Notes: a model not told the origin generated them from the sequence alone. Counted from the stretch's first letter, positions 21,184 to 30,003 are shown. The stretch is DNA of 64,000 nucleotides from Phycisphaeraceae bacterium (GCA_028282805.1 JANQHD010000047.1:23218-87217); one strand, 5' to 3'. Program-made: numbers and translations.

Positions 21184-22041
21184 CTAAACCGGCCAGACCA
21201 GTTTCAAACCCGACAGGAACACGATCGCGAGGATCACGGTGCGGAACACATGCTCGCTCATCCGCCGGTGCAGCCAAAGGCCCAGGCACGTGCCCACCGG
21301 CACCAGCGGCAGCAGCCACAAACCCAACCACAGGCTGCGGTAGGGCGTCAGGCCCAGCGCCGGGTAGACCGTCAGCTGCTTGAGCACGTTGACGGCGAAG
21401 AAGTAGACCACCGCCGTGCCGATGAACTTTTGCTTGCCCAGGTGCTGGCCGAGCAGGTAGATCGTGATCACCGGGCCGGCGGCGTGGGCGATCGTGGTCA
21501 CCACGCCCGCGACCAGGCCGACGCCGGTGCCCGTGCGGTAGTTGGCGGTCAAACGCAGCGCCGGGGCGAAGCGCCGCTTGACCAGTTCGCCGATCACGTA
21601 TGCCAGGCAGATGACGCCGAGCGCGGCGCTGAGGTGGTTGCCCGCGGATTCGAGGTTGGCCTTGTTCAAGTCGCGCGGCGTCAGCGACCACTCGACCGTC
21701 GGCCGGCCCAGCAGCCACCACATCACCACCGCGCCGAGGGCGATGCCGACCAGCGAGCCCGGCGCGAGCACGCGCAGGTTTTTCGTGTGCCACGTGCCGC
21801 GGTGGTGGTACACGCTCAGCGCATCGGCGGCGATCAGCAGCGGCAGCAGCGCCCCCATCGCTTCGCCCGCCCGGCCCGGGCCGAACGCGAAAGCGAACAG
21901 CGGCACGGCCACGATGCCCACGCCCGAGCCGAAGCCGCTCTTGGCGACGCCGATGATCACCACGGCGACGGCGGCCATCGCCCAGCTCAGCGCGGGGTTG
22001 GCCGCCTCGGTGAACGGGAGCTGTATCGCCAGCACGTGCAT
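21184..22041 (-). CDS. TauE/SafE (TSUP) family transporter, second copy
   Basis: This 285-residue polytopic protein starts MHVLAIQLPFTEAA and has the TSUP repeats IIGVAKSGFGSGVGIVAVP and VGLVAGVVTTIAHAAGPVI. It is clearly diverged from the copy at 18218. Substrate unknown. It is leftward like the cysteine-desulfurase-like gene, with a 46-bp gap. Confidence 0.88.
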   Translation of the reverse strand: MHVLAIQLPFTEAANPALSWAMAAVAVVIIGVAKSGFGSGVGIVAVPLFAFAFGPGRAGEAMGALLPLLIAADALSVYHHRGTWHTKNLRVLAPGSLVGIALGAVVMWWLLGRPTVEWSLTPRDLNKANLESAGNHLSAALGVICLAYVIGELVKRRFAPALRLTANYRTGTGVGLVAGVVTTIAHAAGPVITIYLLGQHLGKQKFIGTAVVYFFAVNVLKQLTVYPALGLTPYRSLWLGLWLLPLVPVGTCLGLWLHRRMSEHVFRTVILAIVFLSGLKLVWPV

Positions 22042-22101
22042 CGCGGCGGAGTGTAGCAGACGGCCCGGGTGGGGTCGGGGAAGCTGGGCAAGTTGTGTCG
22101 G

Positions 22102-22123
22102 TTCTGACAGCGTCGGGTCAGAA
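22102..22123. promoter_or_regulatory. Inverted repeat TTCTGAC-N8-GTCAGAA upstream of the diguanylate cyclase operon
   Basis: A perfect 7-bp inverted repeat with an 8-nt spacer lies between the divergent genes starting at 22041 (leftward) and 22185 (rightward). It could be an operator; no regulator is known. Confidence 0.4.
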
Positions 22124-22184
22124 GTGCGCGGCGGGGGCGACGATTCGGCGGGCCTGTTGCGGTGGGGGTGTTACAATTGGGGTG

Positions 22185-22706
22185 ATGAACGAGAGACGCG
22201 CCAACCCGCGCGCCGGCGTCGGCTGCGCCCGCTGCCTGCTGTGGCTGCCGGCCGGTTACGAGCCACCGGCGATGCTGCTCGACGGCCTGCGGTCGCGCGA
22301 CGTGGTGGTGCGCCAGGCCAACGATGCGCCCGCCGTCATGACCGAGTTGGCCGAGGGCGGGTTCAACACGCTGGTCATCGTCGAGCCGGGCCTGTTGCGC
22401 GGGCCGCAGCGTGTGGTCGACGCGGTCGGCCGGTACCACCCGAACATCAAAACATGGCGGTTTGTCAGCGAAGGCCAACCCCTGCTTCGGCCGTGGGCGG
22501 ACAAACCGGCGCAAGCCACACAAGCCGCGCCACCCGTTGTGGATTCGGCGTTGCCACACGAATCGGTCGAGCCGCGTGAACCTGAGCCGGTGGGCGACGT
22601 ACCGCTAGAAGAACCGCTCGAACCAGTCACCACCGAGCCGCCGCTACTCAGCGACGAAGAGCTGGCGATGCTCTTGCAGGAACCGGAGGACGAGGACCGC
22701 CCATGA
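22185..22706 (+). CDS. Hypothetical protein coupled to diguanylate cyclase
   Basis: This 173-residue protein is not assigned to a family. The first 90 residues look like a degenerate receiver-type alpha/beta fold (RDVVVRQANDAPAVMTELAE, NTLVIVEPGLLR). The rest is a Pro/Glu-rich tail ending LLSDEELAMLLQEPEDEDRP. ATG 22185 has GGGG just upstream. Its end overlaps the GGDEF gene by 4 bp, so the two are very likely co-translated and may work together. Confidence 0.65.
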   Translation: MNERRANPRAGVGCARCLLWLPAGYEPPAMLLDGLRSRDVVVRQANDAPAVMTELAEGGFNTLVIVEPGLLRGPQRVVDAVGRYHPNIKTWRFVSEGQPLLRPWADKPAQATQAAPPVVDSALPHESVEPREPEPVGDVPLEEPLEPVTTEPPLLSDEELAMLLQEPEDEDRP

Positions 22707-23944
22707 CCCGCACCAACGGACAGCACCCCCCGCGCGTCGTCGTGGTCGGCGACCCGGGCTTGGCGCAACAGCTGCCCGCCGACGGGGCCGCCGTGGTGTG
22801 CGTCGGCGATTACCTGCACGCGCTGGGCGAGCTGTCGGCTGGCGGTGTGCGGGCGATCGTGGGCCGGCTCGATGCGATGGCCGGCGAGGTCGAGTCGACC
22901 GTGCGCGCCGTGCGCCGGCTCGACGGCGAGGTGCCGATGCTGCTGATCACCCACGCCGCCGGCGAACCCGAAGCACAGCACGCGGTGCGCCTCGGCTGCA
23001 ACGATTACTTCATCGAACCCCTGCGCCCCGGCGAGCTGACCGAAGCGATGCGCGCCGCCCCCCGTCGCCAGCTCGCGATCACGCCCGGCGCCGATGCGCC
23101 GACCGACGGCTCGCCCGTGATCGCCGCGATGCTCGCCGCGCACGGCTCGCCGCGCGAAGCGCTGGCGCAGTGGCTGAGCGACCATGCCGGTGCGCCGGTC
23201 GAGCTGACCGAGGCCGACGACCCGCGCCCCGGCGCGCCGCTGCAACACGGCGGCCACACCATCGGCAAGCTCGTCGGCGACTCGGCCGACGACGACCGGC
23301 TGGCAGCCGTCGCCGGCGACGCGGCCCGGTGGCTGGCGCTGATCGAGCAACACGAACAGCTGCGCTACGAGGCCGACCACGACGAGCTGACCGGCGCGTG
23401 GAACCGGCGCTACTTCGACCGCTTCTTCGACGACATACTCAACCGGGCGCACGAACACCGCTTCCGCGTGTCGCTGATGATCTTCGACATCGACGACTTC
23501 AAGGTCTACAACGACAGCTACGGCCACGCCGCGGGCGACGACATCCTCCGCGAGGCGACCAACCTGATGCGGTCGGTCGTCCGCCAGCACGACGTGGTCG
23601 CGCGGATCGGCGGCGACGAGTTCGCGGTCATCTTCTGGGACGCCGAGGCCCCGCGCAAGGAGCACTCCGAGCACCCCAACACCATCGCCACCGCCGCGCG
23701 ACGCTTCCAGAAAGCCATCTGCGAGCACAAGTTCCCCAAGCTCGCCGACCTCGCCCCCGGCACGCTCACCATCAGCGGCGGGCTGGCCGGCTACCCGTGG
23801 GACGGCCGGTCGCGCGAGGAGCTGATGCGCATCGCCGACGAGATGCTGCTCCGCTCCAAGCAGCAGGGCAAGAACGCGCTGACCTTCGGCCCCGGCGCCG
23901 AACGCGACTGCGACCCGTTCGATGATTTCAACCTCGGCGCATGA
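22703..23944 (+). CDS. Diguanylate cyclase (GGDEF) with degenerate receiver-like N-terminus
   Basis: This 413-residue protein has a C-terminal GGDEF domain at about residues 225-405. It shows DHDELTGAWNRRYFDRFF, the metal-binding MIFDIDDFKVYNDSYGHAAG and the active-site RIGGDEFAVIF. The N-terminal 120 residues resemble a response-regulator receiver (VVVVGDPGLAQQLP, QHAVRLGCNDYFIEPLRPGE), but a clear phosphoryl Asp is not obvious. It should make c-di-GMP. It converges on a stand-alone MshEN protein, a candidate c-di-GMP receptor. Confidence 0.9.
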   Translation: MTRTNGQHPPRVVVVGDPGLAQQLPADGAAVVCVGDYLHALGELSAGGVRAIVGRLDAMAGEVESTVRAVRRLDGEVPMLLITHAAGEPEAQHAVRLGCNDYFIEPLRPGELTEAMRAAPRRQLAITPGADAPTDGSPVIAAMLAAHGSPREALAQWLSDHAGAPVELTEADDPRPGAPLQHGGHTIGKLVGDSADDDRLAAVAGDAARWLALIEQHEQLRYEADHDELTGAWNRRYFDRFFDDILNRAHEHRFRVSLMIFDIDDFKVYNDSYGHAAGDDILREATNLMRSVVRQHDVVARIGGDEFAVIFWDAEAPRKEHSEHPNTIATAARRFQKAICEHKFPKLADLAPGTLTISGGLAGYPWDGRSREELMRIADEMLLRSKQQGKNALTFGPGAERDCDPFDDFNLGA

Positions 23945-23945
23945 A

Positions 23946-23968
23946 AAACCCGGCCGCTTGCGCAACCG
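23946..23968 (-). terminator. Probable terminator between GGDEF and MshEN genes
   Basis: On the minus strand CCCGG-N10-CCGGG is followed by a T5 run, 24 bp after the MshEN gene stop. It could also form in the rightward transcript. Confidence 0.5.
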
Positions 23969-23992
23969 GGCGATCAAATCACAACCGAAATC

Positions 23993-24475
23993 TCACGACG
24001 CGGCGAGGTAGTCGTCCGAGCCCTCCATCTGCGGCCACGGGTAGTGCTCGGCGAGAAACTCTTCGAGCTGCGGCCGCTTGGCCACGAGGAAGAACACCGG
24101 GTCGTGCAGCCGCCGCCACGCGAAGTTCACCGCCTTGGGCAGGTGGCCCTGGTCGGTGGCCATCAGCAGCTCGTCGTCTTCGCGGCGCAGCGGCAGCAGC
24201 CTGAACTGCCACGCCTGCCGGCGGTTGATCACCTTCAACGCATCCACGTCGATCTGTTGTTCGTCGAGGTTCACCTCGGTGCCGAAGCTGAGGTACTGCT
24301 GGATCCAAGCCTTCTCGATGTCCTCCGGCTTCACGTCGAACATCTGTTCGGCGAGGAACCCGAACGGCCGGCCGCACTGCGCTTGCTGTTCGAGGATCGC
24401 GTCGACCTGGTTGTAGGTCAGCACGCCTTCGCCCACCAGCAGGTCACCCAACTTCACACCTTTGGCCGTGGTCAT
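23993..24475 (-). CDS. Stand-alone GspE N-terminal (MshEN-like) domain protein
   Basis: This 160-residue protein carries two tandem helical motifs like the MshEN/GspE-N domain: KLGDLLVGEGVLTYNQVDAI with LEQQ, then PFGFLAEQMFDVKPEDIEKA. A small alpha/beta part (RLLPLRREDDELLMATDQGH) follows. In MshE-type ATPases this domain binds c-di-GMP, but no ATPase is attached here. The gene faces a diguanylate cyclase, so a receptor or adaptor role is plausible but unproven. Confidence 0.75.
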   Translation of the reverse strand: MTTAKGVKLGDLLVGEGVLTYNQVDAILEQQAQCGRPFGFLAEQMFDVKPEDIEKAWIQQYLSFGTEVNLDEQQIDVDALKVINRRQAWQFRLLPLRREDDELLMATDQGHLPKAVNFAWRRLHDPVFFLVAKRPQLEEFLAEHYPWPQMEGSDDYLAAS

Positions 24476-24606
24476 CAGCCGCTCCTCTCATCGGTTTCCC
24501 GGACACTTGGAGCATCGACCGTTCGCCGGCCGCGCGTTAGGCCGGCGCGGGCTTCCCGCCCTCGACGGGTCGGTCTGTAACGGATGGCCGGGCTGGCGGG
24601 CCGCGG

Positions 24607-25443
24607 CTAATCGATGCGGATATCGGACGGGTCGAAATCCGCCCGCGGGTAGCGGAGGCCCAGCGACTCGAGCGTCCGCACCATCACGCTGGCGATCAGC
24701 AGGTTGCGGAACCACCGCCGCTCGGCCGGCACCACGTACCACGGCGCGTGATCGGTCGAGCAGCGCCCCAGCGCATCTTCGAACGCGCGTTGGTAGTCGG
24801 CCCACCGTGCCCGCTCGGCCAGGTCCCCAACCTCGAACTTCCAGTTCTTCTCCGGGATGTCCAATCGGCGTTGCAGCCGCTGCTTCTGGTAATCCTTCGA
24901 GATGTGCAGGAAGAACTTGACCACCGCCGTGCCCTCGTCGGCCAGCAGCCGCTCGAAGTCGTTGATGTGGTCGTACCGCCGTTTCCACACGTCCTTCTCG
25001 ACGATGCCCTTCACCCGCACCACGAGCACGTCCTCGTAGTGCGACCGGTTGAACACGGCGATGCTTCCCTTGCGCGGCGCCGCGGCGTGGATGCGCCACA
25101 GGTAATCGTGACTGAGTTCCAACGTGCTAGGCCGCTTAAACCCGGTCACGCGGCAGCCCTGGGGGTTGAGCGGGCCGAACACCTTGCGGATGGTCGAGTC
25201 CTTGCCCCCGGCGTCCATCGCCTGCAACACGACCAGCACCGCCCGCGAGCCGTCGGCGTAGAGCAACTCCTGCAACCGCTGCAACCGGCGGACCAAACCC
25301 TCGAACCGCGCTTCCGCCTCGTCGCGGTCCATGTCGCCTTCGTAGCGCGTGGCGAAGTCTTTCAGGTCGACCGCCTTTCCGGGGGTGACCCGGTAGTCGT
25401 CGGTCTTGATCGGCTTGGCTTCGGTGTGTTCTTCGGGCGGCAT
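24607..25443 (-). CDS. ppk2: Polyphosphate kinase 2 family protein
   Basis: This 278-residue PPK2 has Walker A VLQAMDAGGKDSTIRKVFG, Walker B-like IAVFNRSHYEDVLVVRV and the lid region (KFFLHISKDYQKQRL). PPK2 enzymes phosphorylate NMP or NDP with polyphosphate; single-domain forms of this length are usually class I (NDP) or III, and the sequence alone does not fix which. It is followed upstream, 3 bp away, by the bifunctional-nuclease gene in the same direction. Confidence 0.92.
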   Translation of the reverse strand: MPPEEHTEAKPIKTDDYRVTPGKAVDLKDFATRYEGDMDRDEAEARFEGLVRRLQRLQELLYADGSRAVLVVLQAMDAGGKDSTIRKVFGPLNPQGCRVTGFKRPSTLELSHDYLWRIHAAAPRKGSIAVFNRSHYEDVLVVRVKGIVEKDVWKRRYDHINDFERLLADEGTAVVKFFLHISKDYQKQRLQRRLDIPEKNWKFEVGDLAERARWADYQRAFEDALGRCSTDHAPWYVVPAERRWFRNLLIASVMVRTLESLGLRYPRADFDPSDIRID

Positions 25444-25446
25444 GGG

Positions 25447-25839
25447 TCAGTTGTTGGCGCTGAGCACGTGCTCTTCAACGTAGAACGGGGTGTCGTTAGC
25501 GATGCCCAGCGCGATCGCGTCGGAGGGTCGGCTGTCGATCTCGACCATGCCACCGTTCTGCTCGACCATGAGCAGGGCGTAGAACGTGTCGTCGCGCAAA
25601 TCGTTGATCAGGATGTGGTCCAGCCGGCCGCCCATCTCCTCGATGACGTTCGACAACAGGTCGTGGGTCTGCGGGCGGTGGATCTGGATGCCCTTGAGCC
25701 TCCGCTCGATCGCCGCGGCCTCGAACAGGCCGATCACGATCGGCAGCCGGCGCTCGCCGTCGACCTCGCGCAGCTCGATGAGCTGGTAGTCGCGCGTCTC
25801 GGCGATCAGAATCCGTGATAGCTCCATCCGTACGGCCAT
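25447..25839 (-). CDS. Bifunctional nuclease (DUF151) family protein
   Basis: This 130-residue protein matches the DUF151/BFN domain: LPIVIGLFEAAAIERRLKG, RPQTHDLLSNVI and IDSRPSDAIALGIANDTPFY. Family members have reported RNase/DNase activity in plants; the bacterial role is unclear. It is 3 bp upstream of ppk2 and probably co-transcribed. Confidence 0.92.
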   Translation of the reverse strand: MAVRMELSRILIAETRDYQLIELREVDGERRLPIVIGLFEAAAIERRLKGIQIHRPQTHDLLSNVIEEMGGRLDHILINDLRDDTFYALLMVEQNGGMVEIDSRPSDAIALGIANDTPFYVEEHVLSANN

Positions 25840-25924
25840 GCCAACCTCCGAAAGGACACGCTATTGTCATCGACCCAACCACCAAAGGCAAATCACACGA
25901 CGCGATCCGCTAAACTATCCCGCC

Positions 25925-26884
25925 ATGCCGACCACGCTGACCTTACCCCTGCCGCCGCGCTTCAGCCTCACCCACGCCGTGTGCAGCTATGGGTATTTCA
26001 TCCTCGCGCCCAACCGATGGAATCCCGAAACGCGCAGCTTCCACCGACCGCTGCGCGACTTGAATGAGCGCGTGATCAAGTGTCGCATCACCCAAGCCCG
26101 TTCTGAGCGAACCACGCGAGCGAAGGGCGGGATACTCAAAATCCACTGCCACCGCACCGTCGCCCGCGCCCATCACGCGTACCTCAAGGCCCAGGTCGCC
26201 CGCACCCTCCGCCTCGACACCGACCCGGCCGTGTTCCGGCGGTGGCATCGTTTGAACCCGGCCGCGAAACGCGCGCGTTTCGACCGGCTGTTCCGCTCGC
26301 CCACGCTGTTCGAAGACATCGTCAAGACCATCACCGGTTGCAACGTGAGTTGGCCGAACACGATGAACATGAACCGCTTATTGTGCGCCAAGATCGGCAA
26401 GCCGGGCGCATTCCCCACACCCGCCGAGCTCGCGGCGTGGTCGCCGGCCAAGCTCAAAGCCGCGTGCAAGGTCGGCTACCGCGCCGAGCGCATCATCCGC
26501 CTGGCCCGCGAAGTAGAAAAGGGCAGCCTCGACCTGGCCTGGTTTGAATCACCGCAGCGCACCACCGACGAGCTGTACGACGCCCTGCGCGACATCCATG
26601 GCATCGGCGACTACGCCGCGAACAACGTCCTCCAGTGCCTCGGCCACTTCGACCGCCTGCCGATCGACAGCGAAACGATCCGCCACTTCCGTCAGTTCCA
26701 CAACCACGACGGCGACCCCCGGCACATCACCGAACGCGCCCGCACGTTCTACGACCGCTACGCGCCGTTCCAGTTCCTCGCTTACTGGTTCGAGCTGTGG
26801 GGCGACTACGAAACCCGCTTCGGCAAGTCGCACGGCTGGACCGAATCCGACCACGATCAGTTCACCGCAAGCAAGTTGAATTGA
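25925..26884 (+). CDS. HhH-GPD superfamily DNA glycosylase (OGG/AlkA-like)
   Basis: This 319-residue protein has an N-terminal beta domain (RFSLTHAVCSYGYFILAPNR). The HhH-GPD core includes DIVKTITGCNVSW, a helix-hairpin-helix IHGIGDYAANNVLQCLGHFD and the catalytic Asp in RLPIDSETIRHF. The position that holds Lys in bifunctional OGG1/Nth enzymes reads Asp-Tyr here, suggesting a monofunctional glycosylase. The start at 25925 gives MPTTLTLPLPPRF; no clear Shine-Dalgarno is seen. Confidence 0.82.
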   Translation: MPTTLTLPLPPRFSLTHAVCSYGYFILAPNRWNPETRSFHRPLRDLNERVIKCRITQARSERTTRAKGGILKIHCHRTVARAHHAYLKAQVARTLRLDTDPAVFRRWHRLNPAAKRARFDRLFRSPTLFEDIVKTITGCNVSWPNTMNMNRLLCAKIGKPGAFPTPAELAAWSPAKLKAACKVGYRAERIIRLAREVEKGSLDLAWFESPQRTTDELYDALRDIHGIGDYAANNVLQCLGHFDRLPIDSETIRHFRQFHNHDGDPRHITERARTFYDRYAPFQFLAYWFELWGDYETRFGKSHGWTESDHDQFTASKLN

Positions 26885-26912
26885 TATTCAGCGCCGCGGC
26901 TCCGCCGCGCTC

Positions 26913-27761
26913 TTAAAGCACGTCCCGCAACGTCGACACGCACGACCCCAGGTACCCGCCGCCGAACAGGTGCAAGTGGTTCAACAGGTGGTGCAGCGTG
27001 TACACCTTGATCCGCCGGTCTGCGCCGTCGGCCAGCGGGTACACTTCTTCATACGCCGACTCGAAGCCCGCGCCAAAGCCGAACAAGCGCGTCATGCCGA
27101 ACTCGGCTTCGCGATGGCCGTAGTACGCCGCCGGGTCGAAGATCACGGCGCGCCCCTCGCTGTCGGTCGTCGCGTTGCCCGACCACAGGTCGCCGTGCAG
27201 TAGCGCCGCCGGCTCGTCGGGCCCGGTCAGCACGTCGTCGAGCCGATCGAGCAGTTGCGCGCCCAGCCGGTCGAGTTCGCCGTGGCCGCGCACGCGGTCG
27301 AGCATCGGTTTCAATCGGCGCTCGGCCCAGAACGCGGCCCAATCGTCGTGCCAACCATTGGGTTGCGGCGTCGAGCCGAGGTAATTGTCGACGTCGAACC
27401 CGAACCGATCGCTCGGCGTGTTGCGGTGCAACTCCGCCAGTCCCCGCCCGAGTTTCTCGGCGAGCCCGCCGCCCCTCGACTCGTCGATCGCTTTCATGAT
27501 GAGGTACGTCGGCCCCGCGTCGATAGGGCGGGGCACGCGCAGCGACGATTCGGCATCGGCCAGCGCCGCCAGGCCCGCCGCCTCGCTCTCGAACATGCCG
27601 GGGTAACGCGACGCCTGCGCGTGTGTTTTCGCAAACACGCGCTGCCCGTCGTCGAGCGTGAACAGGTGGGCCTCGTTGATGCACCCGCCCGACGCGGCGC
27701 GCTGGCCGGTGATGCGCCGACCGGTGGCGCGTTCGACGTGCTTGCGCAGGTCAGCCGGCAC
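26913..27761 (-). CDS. Fructosamine kinase family protein
   Basis: This 282-residue aminoglycoside-phosphotransferase fold shows SGGCINEAHLFTLDDGQRVF, AKTH (lysine), catalytic loop LLHGDLWSGNATTDSEGRAV with FDPAAYYGHREAEF (metal Asp). This family phosphorylates ketosamines on glycated proteins so that they break down. It starts with GTG at 27761 and overlaps the phosphatase gene by 11 bp. The pairing with an LMW phosphatase recalls other bacteria where FN3K neighbours a phosphatase. Confidence 0.92.
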   Translation of the reverse strand: MPADLRKHVERATGRRITGQRAASGGCINEAHLFTLDDGQRVFAKTHAQASRYPGMFESEAAGLAALADAESSLRVPRPIDAGPTYLIMKAIDESRGGGLAEKLGRGLAELHRNTPSDRFGFDVDNYLGSTPQPNGWHDDWAAFWAERRLKPMLDRVRGHGELDRLGAQLLDRLDDVLTGPDEPAALLHGDLWSGNATTDSEGRAVIFDPAAYYGHREAEFGMTRLFGFGAGFESAYEEVYPLADGADRRIKVYTLHHLLNHLHLFGGGYLGSCVSTLRDVL

Positions 27762-28245
27762 GACCGTTCCCGCCGAGCAGGTGTTCGATGATCGCCGGGC
27801 ACGCGCTTTCGATCATGTCGATGACGCGTTCGAACCCCGCCGCGCCGCCGTAGTACGGGTCGGGCACGTCGGGCGCGGTGTCGTCGGTGTGGTCTTCGAG
27901 GAAGCTGCCGAGCATCCGCACGTGGTCGCGCGGCCCGCCGGCCAGCGCTTGCAGGTCCGCCAGGTTGTCGCGGTCCATCGCGATGACCAGGTCGAACGTG
28001 TCGAGGTCGTCGAGCGTGACCTGGCGCGCGGTGCTGTCGAGCGAATAGCCGCGCTCCGCCGCGTGCTGGCGCATGCGCCCGTCGGCCGGTTCGCCGGCGT
28101 GGTAGCCGATCGTGCCAGCCGAGTCGACGGTGATCCGATCGCCCAGCCCGCGCCGCTCAACCATCGCCCACATCACGCCCTCGCCCGTCGGCGATCGGCA
28201 GATGTTGCCCATGCACACGAACAATACGCGCTTGTGCTCGCTCAT
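27751..28245 (-). CDS. Low-molecular-weight protein-tyrosine phosphatase
   Basis: This 164-residue protein has the P-loop VLFVCMGNICRSPTGEGVMW (C-x5-R-S) and the general-acid loop DVPDPYYGGAAGFERV. ATG 28245 gives the usual distance to the P-loop. It could act on phosphotyrosine or, given the overlap with fructosamine kinase, on a sugar- or ketosamine-phosphate. Confidence 0.92.
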   Translation of the reverse strand: MSEHKRVLFVCMGNICRSPTGEGVMWAMVERRGLGDRITVDSAGTIGYHAGEPADGRMRQHAAERGYSLDSTARQVTLDDLDTFDLVIAMDRDNLADLQALAGGPRDHVRMLGSFLEDHTDDTAPDVPDPYYGGAAGFERVIDMIESACPAIIEHLLGGNGRAG

Positions 28246-28273
28246 GCCGCGTGATTCTACCGGTCTCATCCCC

Positions 28274-28308
28274 GTTTAGCGACGGCCCGCAGGGCCGGGC
28301 TCTCCGCT
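28274..28308 (-). repeat. Hairpin-TCGCTAAA element, reverse copy
   Basis: Read on the minus strand, the hairpin CGGCCC-TGC-GGGCCG is followed by TCGCTAAAC. It lies in the divergent gap between the phosphatase gene and miaB. Confidence 0.8.
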
Positions 28309-28345
28309 AGTTTCCGACGGCCATGCCATCTACAATGCCCCGCTC

Positions 28346-29887
28346 ATGCCGACCGCCGCACACAAAACCGTCTACCTCGAAACCTTCGGCTGCCAGATGA
28401 ACGTGCTGGATAGCGAGCTGGTCAGTTCCAGCTTGCGCGGGCTCGGTTACGCGTTTACCGACGACCGCGACGCCGCCGACGTGGTGTTGTTCAACACGTG
28501 CAGCGTCCGCGAGCAGGCCGAAAACAAGGTCTACTCACGCCTCGGCGAGCTGAAAGACAAGCGGCCGGACGTGGTGGTCGGCGTGCTCGGGTGCATGGCC
28601 GAACGCGACGGCGAGGGCATGGTCAAACGCCTGCCGCAGGTCGACCTGATGTGCGGCCCGGGCGAACTCGACAAGGTGCCCCTGCTCATTGACAACGCGC
28701 TGAAAACCTCGGGCAAACAGGTCGCCTTGCAGGGCAATACCAACCGCCGATCGGGCACGCTCAACGCCGCGGCCGACCAGCTCGAACTGCTCGACCTGTC
28801 GCGCTCGTTCGACCCCGACCAGTTCCGCGGCTCGGCGTACGTCCGCATCACGCGCGGCTGCAACAAGTTCTGCACCTATTGCGTCGTACCGTTCACGCGC
28901 GGCGCCGAGGTCCACCGACCGCCCAACCACATCGTCGGCGAGTGCCGCAAGCTCGCCGACGCCGGCGTGGTCGAAATCACGCTGCTCGGCCAGACCGTCA
29001 ACCACTACCGCTACGACCACGGCGCGTCAACACAGGTTCAAGGCACGGCCCAGCCCCAGGTCGGCCCCGGGCGCGACGCGTTCAAGAACGACACCAGCCG
29101 GTGGAACGTCGGGCGAAAGGTCACGACGTTCGCCGACCTGCTCAAGCGCATCCACGACGACGTGCCCGCGATCAAGCGGCTACGCTTCGTCACCAGCTAC
29201 CCGCAAGACTTCGGCGACGACATCCTGCAAGTCATGGCCGAATCCGACCGCATCTGCAAGTACCTGCACGTGCCGGTCCAGTCGGGCTCGGACCGCATCC
29301 TCAAGCTGATGAACCGCGAGTACACCGTCGGCCAGTACCGCGCGTTCATCGAGCGCTGCCGGTCGTTCATGCCCGATGTCTCGCTCGCGTCCGACTTCAT
29401 CGTCGGCTTCCCGACCGAGACCGATGACGACTTCGAGCAGACCGCCGAGCTGATCCGCTGGGCGCGGTATAAGAACAGTTTTATTTTCAAATACTCGCCG
29501 CGCCCCGGCACGCTGGCGATCGACAAACTGCCCGACGACGTGCCCGACGCGGTCAAGCGCCAACGTAACAACGCGCTGCTCGCCGAGCAGGCGGTCAACA
29601 GCGAGGCGATCCACCGCGCCCAGGTCGGCCGGACCGTCGACGTGCTCGTCGAGGGCGCCAGCAAGTACACGCAAAAGCAGCGCAACCCCGGCGACGTCGA
29701 GCTCCGCTGGGAACGGCCCCACGCCCCCCAGCACCACATCCAGCTCACCGGCCGCACCGACGGCGACCTGATCGTCATGTTCACCGGCGACGAGGAGCTG
29801 GTCGGCTCGATCGTGCCCGTGACGATCCGCGACGCCAAGCCGCTGACGTTGTTCGGCGAGCTGGCCGAGCAAGTTGCTCAACTCTGA
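28346..29887 (+). CDS. miaB: tRNA-2-methylthio-N6-dimethylallyladenosine synthase
   Basis: MiaB adds the methylthio group to i6A37 of tRNA. It has the N-terminal MTTase domain (ETFGCQMNVLDSE, VLFNTCSVREQAENKVYSRL, GVLGCMAER) that binds the second cluster. The radical SAM site is RGCNKFCTYCVVPFTRG, and a C-terminal TRAM domain is present. The protein is 513 residues; a segment of about 30 residues after LLGQTVNHYRYDHG (around residues 228-258) is an insert relative to E. coli MiaB. Confidence 0.96.
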   Translation: MPTAAHKTVYLETFGCQMNVLDSELVSSSLRGLGYAFTDDRDAADVVLFNTCSVREQAENKVYSRLGELKDKRPDVVVGVLGCMAERDGEGMVKRLPQVDLMCGPGELDKVPLLIDNALKTSGKQVALQGNTNRRSGTLNAAADQLELLDLSRSFDPDQFRGSAYVRITRGCNKFCTYCVVPFTRGAEVHRPPNHIVGECRKLADAGVVEITLLGQTVNHYRYDHGASTQVQGTAQPQVGPGRDAFKNDTSRWNVGRKVTTFADLLKRIHDDVPAIKRLRFVTSYPQDFGDDILQVMAESDRICKYLHVPVQSGSDRILKLMNREYTVGQYRAFIERCRSFMPDVSLASDFIVGFPTETDDDFEQTAELIRWARYKNSFIFKYSPRPGTLAIDKLPDDVPDAVKRQRNNALLAEQAVNSEAIHRAQVGRTVDVLVEGASKYTQKQRNPGDVELRWERPHAPQHHIQLTGRTDGDLIVMFTGDEELVGSIVPVTIRDAKPLTLFGELAEQVAQL

Positions 29888-29920
29888 GTACACATGACTG
29901 GGGGATTGTAAAATATGGGC

Positions 29921-29948
29921 TTGCCATTTGTATATCGGATGATATACT
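29921..29948 (+). promoter_or_regulatory. Probable sigma-70 promoter for hicAB
   Basis: The -35 TTGCCA and -10 TATACT are separated by 16 bp in an AT-rich patch about 90 bp before hicA, after the miaB stop. Confidence 0.55.
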
Positions 29949-29977
29949 CAACGCGTCGCCTGTCCATGTGCCGCACC

Positions 29978-30003
29978 GCATGGCCATACCTACAAGCATG
30001 GCC
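29978..30003 (+). promoter_or_regulatory. Direct repeat GCATGGCC-N10-GCATGGCC, possible HicB operator
   Basis: Two identical 8-mers start 18 bp apart, and GGCCAT...ATGGCC also gives an inverted repeat, just downstream of the probable hicAB promoter. HicB proteins with a DNA-binding tail autoregulate, so this is a plausible operator. Inference. Confidence 0.4.
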
